Source: Candidatus Omnitrophota bacterium (GTDB lineage: Bacteria > Omnitrophota > Koll11 > Gygaellales > Profunditerraquicolaceae). From it: a stretch of 7,657 bases of DNA. Shown here one piece after another: positions 1 to 7,540 of this stretch. Position numbers and translations under genes: made by a program. Numbering within the stretch: position 1 is the stretch's first letter; each line of letters begins with the position of its first letter. The notes beneath the pieces were generated by a model. That model ran no database searches, was not told where the DNA came from, and saw nothing but the letters and a program-made list of their open reading frames with translations. The stretch covers positions 1-7,657 of the forward strand of contig JALOQI010000020.1 of assembly GCA_025453435.1 (NCBI GenBank). The letters are read 5' to 3'.

Positions 1-772
1 CTATTATGTGGCCTGCGACAGGCCTGCCCAGCACATACAGGTCTCCGATAAGATCCAGTATCTTATGGCGCACAAATTCGTTATCAAAGCGGAGTTTATT
101 CTTTATGACTCCTGACGCCCCGAGCACAAGCGTATTGTCGTAATTAGCGCCTTTGCCGAAACCCAGAGATTTCAGTTTAGCCACTTCATCTTCGAGGCAG
201 AATGTCCTGGCGCCTGCCAGCTCTTTACTGAACGAATCGGCGGTAACTGTCATCTCCATAAAATCTTTGAGCATAGGATGGTCGTAACACAGGGTGTACG
301 ATACCCTGAATTCCGGCGCAGGAAGCGCCATTATTGAAGCGCCTCCCTCTCTGACAACGATAGGCTCTTTTACAGCTATCGGCACCGCATCTTTGTCCTG
401 CTGGGTGATGCCGGCTTTAGAGAAGGTTTCGTAGAAAAACGCGCTCGATCCGTCAAAGCCCGGAACTTCGCTGCCGTCGATCTCTACCCGTATATTATTT
501 ATCCCAAGGCCCGACAGGGCTGCCAGGAGATGCTCGACGGTCTGGATAGAGCTGTCGTCTTTGCCTATGTAATTGCACCTGAGGCTTCCGGTGCGCATCG
601 TCAGAGATCCTACCCCGACTTTTATTTCAGGCCGGGATGATATGTCGGTGCGGACAAAAATTATGCCGGTATCGGCTGCCGCCGGCTTGAATATCAGGGT
701 GACTTCGCTTCCCGTGTGCAGGCCTACGCCCTTTATAGTGACTTCTTTGGATATCGTTTTTTGTTTATCCAT
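1..772 (-). CDS. lpxC: UDP-3-O-acyl-N-acetylglucosamine deacetylase, N-terminal 257 residues (runs off left edge)
   Basis: LpxC is the cytoplasmic zinc amidase that removes the acetyl group from UDP-3-O-acyl-GlcNAc, the committed step of lipid A synthesis. I translated the reverse strand from the ATG at 772; the frame stays open to the left edge. Family landmarks are clear: GVGLHTG (residues 15-21), TVEHLLAAL (78-86) with the catalytic Glu80 and zinc ligand His81, EIDGSEVPGFDGSS (97-110), ARTFCLEDEV (188-197), and LRFDNEFVRHKILDLIGD (227-244) with zinc ligands His236 and Asp240. The later catalytic histidine of the KSGH motif would fall just past the edge, so the protein cannot be judged intact. 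The start lies 4 bases after the lpxD stop. A GGAG about 16 bases upstream is rather far, so coupling to lpxD translation is likely. Some bacteria fuse LpxC to FabZ; the cut end prevents testing this here. Confidence 0.96.
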   Translation of the reverse strand, partial: MDKQKTISKEVTIKGVGLHTGSEVTLIFKPAAADTGIIFVRTDISSRPEIKVGVGSLTMRTGSLRCNYIGKDDSSIQTVEHLLAALSGLGINNIRVEIDGSEVPGFDGSSAFFYETFSKAGITQQDKDAVPIAVKEPIVVREGGASIMALPAPEFRVSYTLCYDHPMLKDFMEMTVTADSFSKELAGARTFCLEDEVAKLKSLGFGKGANYDNTLVLGASGVIKNKLRFDNEFVRHKILDLIGDLYVLGRPVAGHII

Positions 773-776
773 ATCG

Positions 777-1805
777 TTAAGATTCTTTCTCCAATTGTTC
801 CACCCGCTTCTTCAGGTCTTTTACTGTCTCATGCATCTTCGGAAGGCTGTTGACATAGGCGTGTATCTTTTTTGCCTCTTTGACCGGAGACGCAGGCACG
901 CCGTACAGCACGCTGCCGGCAGGAACGTCCTTGCTTATGCCTGATTTTGCCATTACAATGGAATTGTCGCCGATCGTTACATGCCCGACTACGCCGACCT
1001 GGCCGGCAAGTATCACATTATCGCCGACTGTAGTGCTGCCGGATATGCCTACCTGAGCGACTATAAGGCAATTTTTGCCTATTATTACATTGTGCGCTAT
1101 GTGAACAAGATTATCCAGCTTGGTGCCGCGGCCTATGACGGTCCTGTCAAAACGCGCGCGGTCTATAGTGCAGTTCGCGCCTATTTCAACGTCATCCTCG
1201 ACGATAACCGTGCCTACCTGCGGTATTTTATGATGCACGCCGTCCACAGTAACGAAACCGAATCCGTCAGAACCTATGACAGTTCCGCTGTGGATTATGA
1301 CATTATTGCCTATGCGGACATTCTCCCTGACGGAGACGTTGGAATATATAACCGTATTACTGCCGATAACGCAATCCCTGCCTATAGTGCAATTGGGATA
1401 GATAACCGTATTGTCGCCTATTGAAACGCCTTCTTCGATGACCGCGCACGCGCCTATGCCTGCAGACACGCCTATTTTGACGCCCTTTGCGATCACGCTG
1501 GCAGGATGCGTGCCGCAGGGATGTTTATGCTGCGGCGGGAGCACAAAAGATACTGTCCTGGTAAAAGCAAGCGACGGGTTATCAACCCGGATGATATTCT
1601 TTGATTTTGCCTCGACATCGCGGCCTACAATGACGCATGAAGCCCGCGTGCGGTCCAGAAATGCCGCGTACTTCGGATTTGACAGAAAAGTAATATCCCC
1701 TTCCCGTGCATCCTCTATGCCCGCCACCCCGGATATCACCTGATCCGGCGATGCGCAAAGCTCGCCGCCTATCAATGCGGCTATCTCTTTCAGCGTCCTG
1801 GACAT
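777..1805 (-). CDS. lpxD: UDP-3-O-(3-hydroxyacyl)glucosamine N-acyltransferase
   Basis: LpxD transfers a 3-hydroxyacyl chain from acyl carrier protein to the 2-amino group of UDP-3-O-acyl-glucosamine, the lipid A step after LpxC. The protein is 342 residues from the ATG at 1805, the usual family length. Its parts are an N-terminal uridine-binding domain (about 1-100), a left-handed beta-helix of hexapeptide repeats (about 105-300), and a charged C-terminal helix ending in [13 protein letters not shown]. The signature [13 protein letters not shown] carries the presumed catalytic histidine (second His, residue 238, equivalent to E. coli His239). A TTG one codon upstream (1808) could also be read as the start. 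I prefer the ATG because the only Shine-Dalgarno-like AGG (1812-1814) is 6 bases from the ATG but only 3 from the TTG. The gene starts 7 bases after the ompH stop and ends 4 bases before lpxC. Confidence 0.96.
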   Translation of the reverse strand: MSRTLKEIAALIGGELCASPDQVISGVAGIEDAREGDITFLSNPKYAAFLDRTRASCVIVGRDVEAKSKNIIRVDNPSLAFTRTVSFVLPPQHKHPCGTHPASVIAKGVKIGVSAGIGACAVIEEGVSIGDNTVIYPNCTIGRDCVIGSNTVIYSNVSVRENVRIGNNVIIHSGTVIGSDGFGFVTVDGVHHKIPQVGTVIVEDDVEIGANCTIDRARFDRTVIGRGTKLDNLVHIAHNVIIGKNCLIVAQVGISGSTTVGDNVILAGQVGVVGHVTIGDNSIVMAKSGISKDVPAGSVLYGVPASPVKEAKKIHAYVNSLPKMHETVKDLKKRVEQLEKES

Positions 1806-1812
1806 CAAAAGC

Positions 1813-2319
1813 CTATTTTTTTGAACCTTTATTCAACTGTTCGATAATCTTATCTGTTATATCAAGGGACTTATCCTGGTACACAAGGACCCTGTCATTG
1901 AACACCATGGTAAAACCCTCTTTCTCCGCGTACTGCTTGATGACCTCGTTTATATCCTTGAGCAGTTCTTTCATCTTTTCATCCTGCTCCTTGCGAAGAT
2001 CGGTCAGGTTTGCGCGTTTGAACTCGTCGAGGGCGCTGTATTTAGAATCCAATTCGCTTTTTTTTGCTTCCCTCTCTTTTTCGCTCAGAAGCTTCATCTT
2101 GTCCTCAGCCTGCTTGACCTCATTGACTTTCTTTTCCATTTGAGATTCATAAGCGCTCTGTTTATCTCCGAGCGCTTTATCGTATGTCTTGGTCTTGTTG
2201 TATTCGCTGAATATCTTGGTCAGGTCCACATAAGCGAACTTGTCAGCCGCCCGGGCGCTTGACCCGGACAACAATAATGCGCACACCAAAACCCAGACAA
2301 AAATCATCCTGTTTCTCAT
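1813..2319 (-). CDS. skp: OmpH/Skp family periplasmic chaperone
   Basis: Skp (OmpH) is a trimeric periplasmic chaperone that holds unfolded outer-membrane proteins on their way to the BAM complex. The 168-residue product has a basic start, a hydrophobic stretch (about 5-20) and a likely signal peptidase I site after SARA (residues 21-24). It continues with [13 protein letters not shown], typical of the family, then a long Lys/Glu-rich helical region (about 45-130) expected to form the coiled-coil tentacles. The tail [25 protein letters not shown] matches the conserved C-terminal strand and helix that return to the trimer core. The start is well supported by a GGAGGA ribosome-binding site 6 bases upstream. 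Its place directly after bamA and before lpxD is the classical arrangement, also seen in E. coli. Many OmpH proteins are annotated without a tested chaperone role, so the function here is by family. Confidence 0.92.
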   Translation of the reverse strand: MRNRMIFVWVLVCALLLSGSSARAADKFAYVDLTKIFSEYNKTKTYDKALGDKQSAYESQMEKKVNEVKQAEDKMKLLSEKEREAKKSELDSKYSALDEFKRANLTDLRKEQDEKMKELLKDINEVIKQYAEKEGFTMVFNDRVLVYQDKSLDITDKIIEQLNKGSKK

Positions 2320-2325
2320 TTTGCA

Positions 2326-2331
2326 TCCTCC
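2326..2331 (-). promoter_or_regulatory. Strong ribosome-binding site of ompH/skp
   Basis: The reverse strand reads GGAGGA followed by 6 bases and then the ATG at 2319. This is the best Shine-Dalgarno sequence in the window and fixes the ompH start. It implies stronger initiation for the chaperone than for the downstream lpxD and lpxC, which have weak or distant sites. Confidence 0.8.
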
Positions 2332-2360
2332 GTTTTAAAGTTTTGTTCAGGACAATGCGC

Positions 2361-2375
2361 CTGCTGCCTCAGCAG
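2361..2375 (-). promoter_or_regulatory. Short intercistronic hairpin between bamA and ompH
   Basis: On the transcribed strand CTGCTG-AGG-CAGCAG forms a perfect 6-base-pair stem with a 3-base loop, starting 6 bases after the bamA stop codon. No run of T follows it, so it is not a standard intrinsic terminator. It could be a processing or stability element that adjusts the bamA to ompH ratio, or chance. Confidence 0.35.
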
Positions 2376-2381
2376 CCGCAC

Positions 2382-4724
2382 TTAAAAGCCGTGGCTCATG
2401 CTGAAATGGAACCTGCCGTTGCCCCGCTTTGATTCGCCGGGCTCCTTATCAAGAGGTATTCCGTAATCGAGCATTACGGGGCCTATGGGAGTCTTAAGCC
2501 TGAATCCAAAGCCCGTGCCTGCCTTGAATCCTCCCGAACCTATATCGCTGCACTTGGGCCACACATTGCCGATATCGTAAAATGTGGCTATTTTGAAAAA
2601 AGTGGCAAGCGGATATGTATATTCGAGATTTCCCACAAGCATAGAAAGGCCGCCGATAGGATCTGTAGTATTCGGATCTATCGGGCCTATCTTGCGCTCG
2701 CGGTAACCGCGCACGGTATAAGCACCGCCGGCGAACCAGCGTTCGTCTATCGGAACTTTGACGGTATTTTCATACACGTCCGCCAGCCCTACCCTGGCGC
2801 GGATATCTATTACGGATTTACCCATACTGAAATAATGTGACGCATGCGAAAAAGATTTCCAGAAATCCCGGTCTGCGCCGAACGGGCCTCCGGCTACCCG
2901 TATAGAACTCCCAATAACGTCCCCGCGGGTCGGATCGAACACGTTATCTCGGCTGTCGTAAGTCAGGCTGAATTCCATACTGCTTACGGAATTTGTGCCT
3001 AGTTCGTCAAGCAGGTCTTGAGAAGCATTCGTTTCCACGTCCGAGATCTTTATCGTATCGTATTTATACATCAAGTTGCCTTTGAGATACTCGGTGAGCT
3101 CTTTCCCCAGCCTGATATCGCCTCCGGTTATATCCTCGTCATAACCGTATCCTACATCCGACTCCCTGTCATGGGTCCTTTTATAAAGATCGAAACCGAA
3201 TGACACAGGATAATCAAAAAGCCATGGTTCCGTAAAACTCAGGTCATAAGATTCGCTTATCGAACCGACTGTCGCGCGCAGTTTAAGATCCTGGCCGGCG
3301 CCGGTAAAATTAGGCCAGTTGAAAAGATCGAAGTTTTTTTGCTCTATCTCTGCAAAACCCACAAGCTGATCTACGCTGGAATAGCCGCCGCCGAAACTGA
3401 ACGCGCCGGTTTTCGATTCCTTAACATCGACTACGAGGTCTTTTTTGCTGGGCTGGTCGGAATCCTCCGTATCATAACTGACCTCCTCGAAAAACCCGAG
3501 GTTTTGCAGGCGCTCCTTGCTTCGGCGCAGTTTGTCGCCGTCAAACCTGTCCCCGGGCCTTATCCTCATCTCCCTGCGGATAACAACGTCCCTGGTCTTG
3601 ACATTTCCCCTGATCTTCACCTTATCCACATAGAATACGACGTTCTCTTCGATAGAAAGCACAATATCTATATTTCCGGTAGAGTTATTCAAGGACGTCG
3701 TATCCAGGATCCTGGCAGCTATATAGCCCCGATCGAAATAAACTCCCTGAACCGCCATTATATCGTCTTTCAACGCTTCCTGGCTGAAAACCTTGCCCGG
3801 AACAGATTCTTTTATTTTCGACCGGATATCAGATTCCGATACATCCGCATTTCCCTGTATGGCAACGGCGCCGACAATGTATTTTTTGCCTTCGTTTATC
3901 TTGAAAGTTATATACCAGAATCTTCCGCGCGGATCGGTTTTCAGCTCCTTCTCAACGGCCGCGTCCATATAGCCCTGCCGCTGGTAGAACGATTTAACGC
4001 GCTCGATGTCTTCCTCAAGCACGTCCTCTTTCAGAACGCCGCTGTTAAAAAGCCATGCGCGCTTAGTTTTGACGATCTTGAGAATGCGCGCGTCTGAAAA
4101 TCTTTCGTTCCCCTCAACATAGATCCTTCTGATCTTCTTTTTCTTGCCCTCAGATATCCTTAAATTTATCTTGACCTTATTGGTCTGTTTATTCAGGTCA
4201 GCCGCGTGGTCGATCTGCACCTGAGTAAATCCTTTTTTCTCGTAAAGCTTTTTAAGGGATGCTATGTCATCCAGGAGCTTGGTGTCGTCGAAATACTGGG
4301 TCTCCTTCGACAAAAAAGTCTCTTTGATCTTCTCGTCGGTCATGCCCAGGCGCCGGCTGCCCGTAAAGGTGATCTTTTCTATGATCGGCCGCTCCTCTAC
4401 AGAGATCACGACTTTGATACCCTGATTATAGTCTTCGGTATCTATCTTTATGTCGCTGAAGAATCCCAGAAGGTAGAGGCGTTTCATGTCGTCGCTTATA
4501 ACATTGTCATTATAAAGCGACCCGACCCTGGTCTTGAGCTTGGAAAGAACGGTATTGGTGCTTATGGAGCTATTGCCTTTAACCTCAACTGCCGTAATCG
4601 TTTTATCCTGCGCTGCTGACGGGCCTTCGGTTTCTAAAGGATCTGACTCCTGCGCAGGAACAGGCGCTGCCAGAGCCAGAGTAAGCAGGGTTAAAATAAC
4701 AACTATGCGGCTTTTATTTAGCAT
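2382..4724 (-). CDS. bamA: Outer membrane protein assembly factor BamA
   Basis: BamA is the outer-membrane beta-barrel that folds and inserts other beta-barrel proteins. The 780-residue product has a signal peptide (hydrophobic about 7-20, likely cleavage near APVPAQ). Five POTRA repeats follow at about 43-112, 113-193, 197-279, 281-361 and 364-437. Each begins with a strand such as ITAVEVKGN, EKITFTGS, IRRIYVEGN, VGAVAIQGN or VDKVKIRGN. A C-terminal barrel runs from about 438 to 780. The hallmark VRGY (671-674, the VRGF motif of lid loop 6) is present, and the chain ends in phenylalanine, as expected of a barrel recognised by the BAM machinery. Length is close to E. coli BamA (810). The ATG has a GGAG 5 bases upstream and a promoter candidate about 30 bases before it. 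The next genes, ompH and lpx, serve the same membrane. Confidence 0.97.
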   Translation of the reverse strand: MLNKSRIVVILTLLTLALAAPVPAQESDPLETEGPSAAQDKTITAVEVKGNSSISTNTVLSKLKTRVGSLYNDNVISDDMKRLYLLGFFSDIKIDTEDYNQGIKVVISVEERPIIEKITFTGSRRLGMTDEKIKETFLSKETQYFDDTKLLDDIASLKKLYEKKGFTQVQIDHAADLNKQTNKVKINLRISEGKKKKIRRIYVEGNERFSDARILKIVKTKRAWLFNSGVLKEDVLEEDIERVKSFYQRQGYMDAAVEKELKTDPRGRFWYITFKINEGKKYIVGAVAIQGNADVSESDIRSKIKESVPGKVFSQEALKDDIMAVQGVYFDRGYIAARILDTTSLNNSTGNIDIVLSIEENVVFYVDKVKIRGNVKTRDVVIRREMRIRPGDRFDGDKLRRSKERLQNLGFFEEVSYDTEDSDQPSKKDLVVDVKESKTGAFSFGGGYSSVDQLVGFAEIEQKNFDLFNWPNFTGAGQDLKLRATVGSISESYDLSFTEPWLFDYPVSFGFDLYKRTHDRESDVGYGYDEDITGGDIRLGKELTEYLKGNLMYKYDTIKISDVETNASQDLLDELGTNSVSSMEFSLTYDSRDNVFDPTRGDVIGSSIRVAGGPFGADRDFWKSFSHASHYFSMGKSVIDIRARVGLADVYENTVKVPIDERWFAGGAYTVRGYRERKIGPIDPNTTDPIGGLSMLVGNLEYTYPLATFFKIATFYDIGNVWPKCSDIGSGGFKAGTGFGFRLKTPIGPVMLDYGIPLDKEPGESKRGNGRFHFSMSHGF

Positions 4725-4754
4725 ATATTCTCCGTAGGTGATATAATTCGTTTT

Positions 4755-4783
4755 AGTATATCATACCGGGAAATAAAAGTAAA
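4755..4783 (-). promoter_or_regulatory. Candidate sigma70-type promoter for the bamA-skp-lpx operon
   Basis: In the 59-base gap upstream of bamA the reverse strand reads TTTACT (4778-4783), a 17-base spacer, and TATACT (4755-4760). A TG one base before the -10 makes an extended -10 (TGATATACT). The -10 matches five of six consensus bases and the -35 four of six, with optimal spacing. Transcription would begin near 4748, giving a leader of about 24 bases that holds the bamA ribosome-binding site. The -35 directly abuts the stop codon of the upstream signalling gene, so bamA can be expressed independently of it. Read-through from upstream is also possible, as I see no terminator in the gap. Confidence 0.6.
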
Positions 4784-7093
4784 TTAGATTATTGAGATGA
4801 AAAGATCCGCCAGTTCGGGTTTGAAGTGCGAACCTCTGCCTTTTTGAATTATGGCAATTGCATCCTGCCTGGAAACGGCTATCTTATAATCGCGGCCCGT
4901 GGTAAGGGCGTCATACACATCCGCCAACGCAATCATCTGGCTGGCAAGGGGTATTGCGTCTGCTCCAAGCCCGTAGGGATAGCCCGAACCATCCCATTTT
5001 TCATGATGGTAAAGTATCCAGGGGAGTATATCTTCTATTTCCTTTAAGGGCTTAAGAATGGTAACAGCCATTATCTCGTGCTGTTTGATAACCTTGAATT
5101 CTTCTTCAGTCAGAGAACTCTTCTTATGCAGGATAGAATCAGGTATTCCGATCTTGCCCAGGTCATGCAGAAGGCTCGCCTTTAACAGCCTGTCTTTCTG
5201 GTCCTGCGGCCAGTTTAGCTTATCAGCCAGGAGCAGGGCGTATTTTGCGACCCGCTGCGAATGCCCTTGAGTATAGGGATCCCTCGCTTCGAGCGCGTTT
5301 ACGAGAGACGTGATTATCTGGTAAAAAGCTTCTTTTGTCTTGCCGTGCTCGGCTTTTAACTTTTCATAAAGGATAAGAAGCTGCCGGTTCTTTTCCTCGA
5401 TATCTGCGGCAAGACCGTCTAAAACCTGTTCCTGCATTGCGGGATGCTCGCTCTGAGGATGATTGCTTTTACTTTCATCCGGCAGTACCAATACCGCGGC
5501 TTTTGCGCTTCTTGCAAGGCCGCTTAATGAAGAAAATGCTTCAGTAAACGAAAAGTTTTTATCAAGCAGCACAGCGCGCATTTTTACCCTTACATCCATA
5601 TCCAGAGAGGCGAACATTTTTTCCAGCTCGCTCTTCAGTGTTTCCAGCTCTGATTCGGGACGAGGATTATCGCTCCCGAGATATCCCGCCACCTCATCGG
5701 ACGAATAACCCGCCCAGCATCCCGGGACAGCGCTTAGAATGACCTGTATTTTTGCCCATATCTGCCTGAGGCGCTCAAACGACATTTCATCGGTGCGGTC
5801 CTTGAAATTCTCAAGGTAAATGATCATGCCGAAAACCCGCCGCCTTCGGACTTCAAGCTCGAGCCTGTAGCCGAAATAACGCAGGGTGTATATGCCTCTA
5901 AGGGGGTCTATAGTTGCCCTGTCTTTGATCGCGTTAAGCCTGGCCATAAATTCCAGGGATTTGGATATTCTGGCTGCGACAAAAAAAATCGCGCAAAACG
6001 CGAATATCCTAGAAGAATCGACCTTTATATGAAAACCCCAAAGGATAAGCGGGACTATAAAATTGAACAATAGTACGACGGTAAATATCTGCAGCGATGT
6101 CTGGAAATTATTCAGGCGGACTGCCAGCACAAGAGCTATTGCCGAAAGAATAAAAAGTATGGCCGTCGCGTACGGGGAGCTCTTGACAGTGAAGCCTGAA
6201 AGTATATTGATTATGCTGTTTATATGCGCAAAACCTCCGGGCATCTTGCCGAGCGGGGTGTTTTGCATATCGTGGAGTATTTCAGCCGAAGGATACAATA
6301 ATACTATGGAATTTCTTAAAAAATCGCCGCCGAGCTCAGCTTTCAGCCCGGCCATATTATACAAACAGTCATAAAAACTGACAACCGGCACCGCATTACT
6401 GCGCTGAAACTGTTTTATCCTGTAATCAATATAGAAGCAATAATTTTGAAAGTTTCGCTGGCGCAGGAATTTCGGATCCCTGATAATACTCATGGAAGAA
6501 ACAATATCTGCGGGGCTTTTGCCGGAATAAACGCCGGCTGTTATGACAGACAATGAATAATGGTTCTGTGCGCCCGTCTTGAAGAACCCCGTCATTCTGC
6601 GGATAACCCCGTCTTCATCCATGAAAGTGTTTATCACGCCGGGTGTATAATGTTGTGCCGGCAGGTCTGCCAATATGGTCCCCGGGGAAAGCTGATCAAA
6701 ATCAAAATCATTTCCCAACACAACCTTCGCACGTATCTCCTGCATTGCCTGCGATAGACTGAGGGCATCTTCGCTGTCCTGGGACGAGCCTTTTAAAACC
6801 CGGTCGAAAGCTATAACCTTGGCGCCTTCGAGATCTAAATTTCTTAAAAAATCCGCATACACAGAGCGCGGCCATGGCCACCGCTGCGGCACTTTATTCA
6901 TCGAATAATCGTCTATTGCTACTGCAACTATTTTGGCGGGAAGTTTGATCCTGTCGCGGAAAAACCTGTAGCTGTAGATATTGGGGAAATCGTTAAGAGG
7001 GAGGAGCATCCTGGCAGGCAGGATAAAATACGCCGCCAGAAATGAACAGGCCCCAAAAAGCAGAAATTTAAAATCCTGGCTGTCTTTTTTCAA
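4784..7093 (-). CDS. Membrane sensor: CHASE2, degenerate GGDEF and HD-GYP domains (putative cyclic-di-GMP phosphodiesterase)
   Basis: The 769-residue protein starts with a membrane anchor (about 8-26), then an extracytoplasmic CHASE2 sensor domain (about 35-300). Three hydrophobic helices follow (about 306-325, 333-354, 360-376). Next comes a GGDEF-like domain (about 385-540): it keeps ATIDPLRGIYTLRYF and ENFKDRTDE, but the GGDEF signature has become SSDEV (464-468) and no RxxD inhibitory site precedes it, so cyclase activity is unlikely. A predicted helical linker (about 560-590) leads to an HD-GYP domain (about 592-769). That domain has EARDPYTQGHS (602-612), HDLGKIGIP (643-651), His672, HHEKWDGSGYP (696-706) and Asp725, the expected metal-binding set, so hydrolysis of cyclic-di-GMP is plausible. 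The start is TTG, overlapping the upstream stop in the sequence TTGA with no clear Shine-Dalgarno, implying translational coupling. No in-frame ATG preserves the first helix. Confidence 0.9.
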   Translation of the reverse strand: MKKDSQDFKFLLFGACSFLAAYFILPARMLLPLNDFPNIYSYRFFRDRIKLPAKIVAVAIDDYSMNKVPQRWPWPRSVYADFLRNLDLEGAKVIAFDRVLKGSSQDSEDALSLSQAMQEIRAKVVLGNDFDFDQLSPGTILADLPAQHYTPGVINTFMDEDGVIRRMTGFFKTGAQNHYSLSVITAGVYSGKSPADIVSSMSIIRDPKFLRQRNFQNYCFYIDYRIKQFQRSNAVPVVSFYDCLYNMAGLKAELGGDFLRNSIVLLYPSAEILHDMQNTPLGKMPGGFAHINSIINILSGFTVKSSPYATAILFILSAIALVLAVRLNNFQTSLQIFTVVLLFNFIVPLILWGFHIKVDSSRIFAFCAIFFVAARISKSLEFMARLNAIKDRATIDPLRGIYTLRYFGYRLELEVRRRRVFGMIIYLENFKDRTDEMSFERLRQIWAKIQVILSAVPGCWAGYSSDEVAGYLGSDNPRPESELETLKSELEKMFASLDMDVRVKMRAVLLDKNFSFTEAFSSLSGLARSAKAAVLVLPDESKSNHPQSEHPAMQEQVLDGLAADIEEKNRQLLILYEKLKAEHGKTKEAFYQIITSLVNALEARDPYTQGHSQRVAKYALLLADKLNWPQDQKDRLLKASLLHDLGKIGIPDSILHKKSSLTEEEFKVIKQHEIMAVTILKPLKEIEDILPWILYHHEKWDGSGYPYGLGADAIPLASQMIALADVYDALTTGRDYKIAVSRQDAIAIIQKGRGSHFKPELADLFISII

Positions 7094-7494
7094 CGCAAGC
7101 GCCAGATACGTTTTAGTTCCTTCTTGCGTTCGGATTTAGATAAACCGGCATTATTTAAAACACCGTCCTCTTGAGCCTCGCGCTTCTTTATTTCAGGCGA
7201 GCTCCCGACCATCCTGGACCATCCGCCTTTTGTTATGGCATTGCCGTATCCGATAGTATTAAAAACTCTTCCCGAAAAAATGCTTCCGTAATGTTTATGC
7301 CAGGTGGCGCTCTCGTCTCCTTTTAAGCCGGTAAACTCGGTGCTGTAACTATCGGATATAACCACCGTTTTGTCATTAAGGTCCAAATATTGGTCCTTGT
7401 TCATTCCGACTATCCTACTGGAAATACCGTATGAGATTATATCGCCTGAAAAATTCGGGTCTCTTCTTCTGGGATCCGAAGGGCATAGAAGCAT
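7090..7494 (-). CDS. C-terminal part of a pseudopilin-like (H-X9-DG type) protein, probably truncated
   Basis: The 134-residue frame opens with MLLCPSDPRRRD and contains SYGISS (21-26), a VVISDS strand (44-49), and an HKHYG stretch (66-70) followed by hydrophobic residues and glycines. This order (CPSD, then SYG, then H...G near the end) is that of the second half of H-X9-DG pseudopilin-like proteins, whose first half carries the prepilin cleavage site and a hydrophobic helix. That first half is missing here. The final DGH is not recognisable, and a charged tail (about 99-134) has replaced the usual end. The frame remains open upstream to 7530 (NVAFKAFPGNFK precedes Met1) and is then closed by TAG at 7531-7533. 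Met1 is therefore probably internal and the gene a remnant or frameshifted. A weak GGGA 9 bases before the ATG would allow expression of a short protein. The family assignment is by motif order only. Its stop overlaps the start of the next gene by 4 bases. Confidence 0.45.
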   Translation of the reverse strand: MLLCPSDPRRRDPNFSGDIISYGISSRIVGMNKDQYLDLNDKTVVISDSYSTEFTGLKGDESATWHKHYGSIFSGRVFNTIGYGNAITKGGWSRMVGSSPEIKKREAQEDGVLNNAGLSKSERKKELKRIWRLR

Positions 7495-7540
7495 CTTGAA
7501 ATTTCCCGGGAATGCCTTGAACGCAACATTCTACTGCCTG

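Noticed and set aside
573..944. Plus-strand open frame of 123 codons across the lpxD-lpxC junction
   Set aside because: Both minus-strand genes are well supported by conserved motifs in this stretch, so this is a shadow.
1330..1420. Imperfect repeated DNA words (for example ataaccgtatt at two places)
   Set aside because: They lie in the beta-helix of lpxD and reflect repeated Gly-x-x-Thr-Val-Ile-type turns in the protein, not a separate DNA repeat.
981..1424. Plus-strand open frame of 147 codons with a striking Tyr/Ala-rich periodic translation
   Set aside because: It is the antisense shadow of the hexapeptide repeats of lpxD; the periodicity comes from the beta-helix codons. It has no ribosome-binding site or family likeness.
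3339..4097. Plus-strand open frame of 252 codons
   Set aside because: It lies wholly antisense to bamA, whose POTRA sequence is unmistakable, and its translation resembles no family.
4757..4767. Small palindrome GTATGATATAC in the bamA promoter as an operator
   Set aside because: Only 4 base pairs around a 3-base centre, AT-rich and overlapping the -10; too short to separate from chance.
7531..7533. In-frame TAG in the pilin-like gene as evidence for stop-codon recoding
   Set aside because: ompH ends with an ordinary TAG at 1813-1815, and none of the other genes contains an internal TAG. Disruption or a sequence error is simpler.
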